Below, piece by piece: positions 48,981 to 49,868 of a DNA stretch of 49,868 nucleotides. The position numbers were made by a program, and so were the translations under genes. The notes under the pieces were generated by a model, which saw only the letters and a program-made list of their open reading frames with translations, had not been told where the DNA came from and did not search any database. Source of the stretch: an uncultured Candidatus Actinomarina sp. Lineage in GTDB: Bacteria > Actinomycetota > Acidimicrobiia > Actinomarinales > Actinomarinaceae. The stretch is taken from NCBI GenBank assembly GCA_902595195.1, contig CACJPC010000006.1, forward strand, positions 1 through 49,868. Reading direction: 5' to 3'. How positions within the stretch are numbered: the stretch's first letter is position 1; each line of letters starts with the position of its first letter.

Positions 48981-49017
48981 TTGATAAATTAAATAATCAT
49001 AGTAGATTAATCATATG
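48981..49017 (+). promoter_or_regulatory. Predicted leaderless promoter: TTGATA-N16-TAGATT-N6-ATG
   Basis: -35 TTGATA 48981-48986; -10 TAGATT 49003-49008; ATG 49015. Confidence 0.6.
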
Positions 49018-49458
49018 CAGCAGGGTTACACAGGTCCAGAAGTATGTAAAATTACTGGTATATCTTACAGACAACTTGATCATTGGACTACAACAAAATT
49101 AATTAAAGCATCTGTTAGAAATATTAAAGGTTCTGGATTTCATAGAATTTACTCCTTCAACGATATTGTTTTAGTGAAATTAGTAAATAAGTTAAGGTCT
49201 GCAGGTATAAGTTTACAAAAAATTAGAATTGCATTAAAAAATGTAAACAAAATATTAGGAAAAAATTCAAATATTTCAGACGTCTCAATTTTTTCTGATG
49301 GATCATCTATTTATGTTTTAACTGACAATGACCAAATGATTGACTTACTAAAAAAAGGTCAAGCTGTTTTTGGTATATCACTGGGGCCTGTACACACTGA
49401 AACGGAAGCTGAAATACTATCACTTTATCCTGATAAAGCTTCAGCTGTTAATAGATGA
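49015..49458 (+). CDS. MerR-family transcriptional regulator (Rv1830-like)
   Basis: GYTGPEVCKITGISYRQLDHWTTTKLIKASVRNIKGSGFHRIYSFNDIVLVKLVNKL; follows DUF151. Confidence 0.87.
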   Translation: MQQGYTGPEVCKITGISYRQLDHWTTTKLIKASVRNIKGSGFHRIYSFNDIVLVKLVNKLRSAGISLQKIRIALKNVNKILGKNSNISDVSIFSDGSSIYVLTDNDQMIDLLKKGQAVFGISLGPVHTETEAEILSLYPDKASAVNR

Positions 49459-49787
49459 AATTTGCTCATCAATCAGAAAAGATATTTGCAAACCATTTAG
49501 ATTTATTTGACATTAAATGGATTTATGAACCTAAGAGCTTTCCTTTGAAGTGGGGTAGTGGTGCTATAAAAATGATGTTTACTCCAGACTTTTACTTACC
49601 AGAAATGGATATATATATAGAAATCACAACCATGGATCAAAAACTTATAACTAAGAAGCAACGTAAAATTAAACTAGCTAGAAAACTATACCCAATGAAC
49701 ACATTTAAGCTTATAAACGAACAACAGTTTTATAATTTCCTAACCAAGGACAATGAAAATCTAGTCAAAGAAGCTATCGCTAGCTGA
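49455..49787 (+). CDS. Small protein with possible PD-(D/E)xK nuclease-like core
   Basis: WIYEPKSFPLKWGSGAIKMMFTPDFYLPEMDIYIEITTMDQKLITKKQRKIKLA. Confidence 0.5.
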   Translation: MKFAHQSEKIFANHLDLFDIKWIYEPKSFPLKWGSGAIKMMFTPDFYLPEMDIYIEITTMDQKLITKKQRKIKLARKLYPMNTFKLINEQQFYNFLTKDNENLVKEAIAS

Positions 49788-49868
49788 ATACTTGAGCAAA
49801 TTTTCAACATTTTCTATTCCCAAACTTTTTGCTATTTCCAATTCTTTAGATATAGAAGTATTACTCAT
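49761..49868 (-). CDS. C-terminal part of a minus-strand ORF possibly running off the window, unknown
   Basis: Minus-strand frame: MSNTSISKELEIAKSLGIENVENLLKYSASDSFFD*; ATG lies at the very window edge. Confidence 0.4.
   Translation of the reverse strand: MSNTSISKELEIAKSLGIENVENLLKYSASDSFFD

Noticed and set aside
1-49868. CRISPR array, defence island or new multi-gene system
   Set aside because: No spaced direct repeats, cas-like or restriction/abortive-infection gene sets seen; nearly all genes belong to known housekeeping families.

Overview
The window is a compact, AT-rich chromosomal segment of about 50 kb, dense with core genes. Gene content and order point to an actinobacterium: DUF4193 zinc ribbon, pafB-pafC-tatA-tatC-helY, GarA-like FHA/MerR(FtsR-like)/DUF151/MerR, and scpA-scpB-rluB-cmk-der. 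The low GC and streamlining suggest a marine lineage such as Ca. Actinomarinales; this is inference, since no rRNA or other phylogenetic marker was checked. I see no CRISPR array, transposon, prophage or recognisable defence island, and no clear-cut new multi-gene system. The signals most worth a second look are: (1) a recurring TANNNT-N6-RTG arrangement, i.e. predicted leaderless promoters, including overlapping divergent pairs; (2) all six convergent gene pairs overlap; (3) the Pup-proteasome genes are absent from the trmI...pafBC-tatAC-helY locus; (4) rapZ is fused directly to pgk, without yvcK/whiA/gap; (5) a D-Ala-D-Ala carboxypeptidase whose only sensible start codon is ATT; (6) hairpins bracketing the ABC substrate-binding-protein gene; (7) a tRNA-Leu with anticodon AAG; (8) divergent TatA, PafC and Der domains and a short HelY; (9) several tiny unannotated membrane ORFs.
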